Origin: Terriglobia bacterium
GTDB taxonomy: Bacteria > Acidobacteriota > Terriglobia > UBA7540
Direction: 5' to 3'
DNA: 6,221 nt
Assembly: GCA_022866195.1 (NCBI GenBank)
Contig: JALHUF010000569.1
Coordinates: forward strand, 1 to 6,221
Position numbers and translations under genes: made by a program. Shown here piece after piece: positions 4,751 to 6,221 of the stretch. The stretch's first letter is position 1. Each line of letters starts with the position of its first letter. Below the pieces are notes generated by a model. The model searched no databases, had not been told where the DNA came from, and worked only from the letters and a program-made list of their open reading frames with translations.

Positions 4751-6118
4751 TCAGGCCGAGCGGGAAACGTTGGGGGCACCTTCAATGCCGTATTCCTTGA
4801 GCTTTCGGTAGATGGTGGTCTTTCCAATGCCGAGCAGTTGGGCCGCGCGCAGGCGGTCACCGTGGGTGGTTTCGAGCGCCTGGAGGATGGCTCGCCGCTC
4901 CAATTCTTTAAGACTCGCAGGCTCCTGGCTGTCCGGGGCAGTCCGCAGGTGGTGCAGTATATTGGAGGGCAAATCCTTGACCTGGATGAGTGACCCCGAG
5001 CCCAGGGCCAGGGCACGCTGAACGCAATTCTCAACTTCGCGCACGTTGCCCGGCCAGTCGTAGCTCATCAGGAGAGTCATGGCTTCATAGGAAATGCCCG
5101 TGATGGTCGCGTCGCTGCCGCCGTAGCGCTCGAGGAAAAAGTGCACCAAGGCGGGGATATCGCTTTTCCGTTCGCGCAGGGGTGGGATCTTGATCGAAAC
5201 CACATCCAAACGAAAGTACAACTCCTTGCGAAAGTCGCCCCGCCGGATCGCGGCCTGCAAGTCGTGGTTGGTGGCGGCGACAATCCGGGCGTCCAGCCGC
5301 GTCCGCTCATTCGACCCGATGGGCTTGATCTCACGCTCCTGGAGGGCGCGCAGCAGCTTAGCCTGCAGTTCCACCGGCAGTTCGGCGACCTCATCGAGGA
5401 AGACGGTCCCGCCCTGCGCGGTGGCCAAAAGGCCCAGACGGGATTGGGTAGCTCCGGTGAAGGCGCCACGCACGTGCCCGAACAGTTCGCTCTCGATCAG
5501 AGTAGGGGTCAGAGCCCCGCAATCGACAGGCACGAAAGGCTTCTTGGACCAGGGACTGTAGGCATGAATGGCCCGCGCCACCAGCTCCTTGCCTGTGCCA
5601 CTCTCCCCCACGATCACCACCGGGTGACGCTTGGGGGCCACCTTCAGGATCAGGCGGTAAACCTTCTGCATCTTCGGCGAGGTGCCGATCAGGTTGGCAA
5701 ATCCCTGGTGGGTCTTTACCTGCTCCCGCAGCAGACGGTTCTCTGCGGCCAGCTCTTGCTTCTCGACCAGCCGCTGGAACAGGTGCGTGAGGTCATCTAC
5801 CTTCAGGGGCTTGGTCAGGTAGTCATAAGCACCCAGCTTCATGGCCTGGACTGCCGAGGAAACCGTGCCGTAGCCGGTCATCATCACGATATCGATGTCG
5901 GGGTAGGTCTCCCGAATCACCTTGAGCAGCTCCAGGCCGCTTATGCCGGGCATGCGCACGTCGGCAAGAACCACGTCGACTTGCCCACTCTCCAGCATCT
6001 CAAGCGCCAGCTTGGCAGACTCGGCCGCCTGCACTTTGAACCCGAGTTCGCTCAGCACATCGGCGCAGAAGGTCCGCGCTACTTCTTCATCATCAACTAT
6101 GAGAATGCTGGTTTTCAT
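4751..6118 (-). CDS. NtrC-family sigma54-dependent response regulator
   Basis: This 455-residue cytoplasmic transcription activator is complete. The receiver domain (1 to about 120) has acidic Asp9 and Asp10, phospho-acceptor Asp53, Thr81 and Lys103. A short coiled linker (about 115-137) follows. The AAA+ sigma54-interaction domain (about 142-370) has Walker A 'GESGTGKE' (171-178), the sigma54-contacting 'GAFTGA' (218-223), Walker B 'GTVFLDE' (237-243), arginine-finger region Arg297 and Arg303, and sensor II 'WPGNVREVEN' (355-364). The C-terminal Fis-type helix-turn-helix is at about 403-444 ('AAQLLGIGKTTIYRKLKEYGI'). All key residues are present, so it should be functional: phosphorylation by a histidine kinase (not in the window), oligomerisation, ATP hydrolysis and opening of sigma54 promoters. 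ATG 6118 is the first in-frame start after a TGA 12 bp upstream. The adjacent glycosyltransferase hints at control of surface polysaccharide, which is inference only. Confidence 0.95.
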   Translation of the reverse strand: MKTSILIVDDEEVARTFCADVLSELGFKVQAAESAKLALEMLESGQVDVVLADVRMPGISGLELLKVIRETYPDIDIVMMTGYGTVSSAVQAMKLGAYDYLTKPLKVDDLTHLFQRLVEKQELAAENRLLREQVKTHQGFANLIGTSPKMQKVYRLILKVAPKRHPVVIVGESGTGKELVARAIHAYSPWSKKPFVPVDCGALTPTLIESELFGHVRGAFTGATQSRLGLLATAQGGTVFLDEVAELPVELQAKLLRALQEREIKPIGSNERTRLDARIVAATNHDLQAAIRRGDFRKELYFRLDVVSIKIPPLRERKSDIPALVHFFLERYGGSDATITGISYEAMTLLMSYDWPGNVREVENCVQRALALGSGSLIQVKDLPSNILHHLRTAPDSQEPASLKELERRAILQALETTHGDRLRAAQLLGIGKTTIYRKLKEYGIEGAPNVSRSA

Positions 6119-6134
6119 GACAGCAAATCACTAG

Positions 6135-6144
6135 TCCTTCCTCC
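6135..6144 (-). promoter_or_regulatory. Distant purine-rich Shine-Dalgarno-like sequence of the response regulator
   Basis: GGAGGAAGGA on the minus strand is an excellent match, but its nearest core (AAGGA) ends 16 nt before ATG 6118, about twice the usual spacing. No closer start is possible, because an in-frame TGA (6128-6130) precedes ATG 6118 and no alternative start codon lies between them. Confidence 0.4.
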
Positions 6145-6146
6145 AG

Positions 6147-6175
6147 AGTCTAATGCCGGAAGACGTAAGATTCAA
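6147..6175 (-). promoter_or_regulatory. Candidate sigma70-type promoter of the response regulator
   Basis: On the minus strand TTGAAT (6170-6175, 4 of 6) and TAGACT (6147-6152, 4 of 6) are separated by exactly 17 bp. Transcription would start near 6140, a leader of about 22 nt that would cut into the purine-rich sequence at 6135-6144. The -10 hexamer and spacing equal those of the candidate promoter at 3292-3320. I see nothing further in 6176-6221. Confidence 0.35.
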
Positions 6176-6221
6176 CATGTTTGGCTGGAATGACGGAAAG
6201 TGGCGCCCGTGTCTTGCTCGC

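Noticed and set aside
5141..6193. 350-codon plus-strand frame opposite the response regulator
   Set aside because: It is a shadow of the receiver and AAA+ coding sequence, whose catalytic motifs all lie on the other strand.
6201..6217. TGGC...TTGC considered as a sigma54 promoter pointing right
   Set aside because: The GG and GC dinucleotides are 12 bp apart instead of the required 10, and the -24 element is incomplete.

Overview
The window is a GC-rich, gene-dense bacterial chromosomal segment with five protein-coding genes. Two features suggest Acidobacteriota. One is the secreted hypothetical at 2539-3255, whose N-terminal 'W-x-x-K-P-x-x-x-W' and 'SPWA' pattern I associate with acidobacterial proteins of unknown function. 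The other is the style of the GT4 glycosyltransferase N-terminus. No rRNA or marker gene is present, so the phylum call is a recognition-based inference of moderate confidence.

Layout, left to right. Plus strand: the 3' end of an ABC-2 type permease (2-334), a 149-bp gap opening with a 7-bp-period tandem repeat, a secreted protein with two thioredoxin-fold domains (484-1638), and a second complete ABC-2 permease (1687-2478). The permeases resemble the two partner membrane subunits of an uncharacterised exporter family (PF06182, formerly DUF990; COG4587 and COG3694 types). An ATPase gene would be expected just left of the window. The redoxin gene lies between the two halves of the transporter. 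Minus strand, convergent with these: a secreted hypothetical (2539-3255) with a strong Shine-Dalgarno and a plausible sigma70-type promoter, a GT4 glycosyltransferase (3433-4530), and a full-length NtrC-type sigma54-dependent response regulator (4751-6118).

The gaps are short (48-220 bp) but structured. Two hold degenerate heptanucleotide repeats. In the 220-bp gap upstream of the glycosyltransferase, two heptad tracts face each other around a perfect 9-bp inverted repeat with an inner hairpin, and this sits where the glycosyltransferase Shine-Dalgarno should be. Two minus-strand genes are preceded by promoter-like sequences sharing the same -10 hexamer (TAGACT) and a 17-bp spacer. One of these overlaps a perfect 6-4-6 palindrome.

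Functionally, the left half looks like an envelope export system with a periplasmic thiol-redox protein. The right half looks like a signal-responsive regulator beside a sugar transferase, possibly linked to surface polysaccharide. I found no mobile element, CRISPR array, tRNA or rRNA, and no clear evidence of a wholly new defence or biosynthetic system. The most unusual items are the redoxin between the permeases and the heptad-repeat structures.
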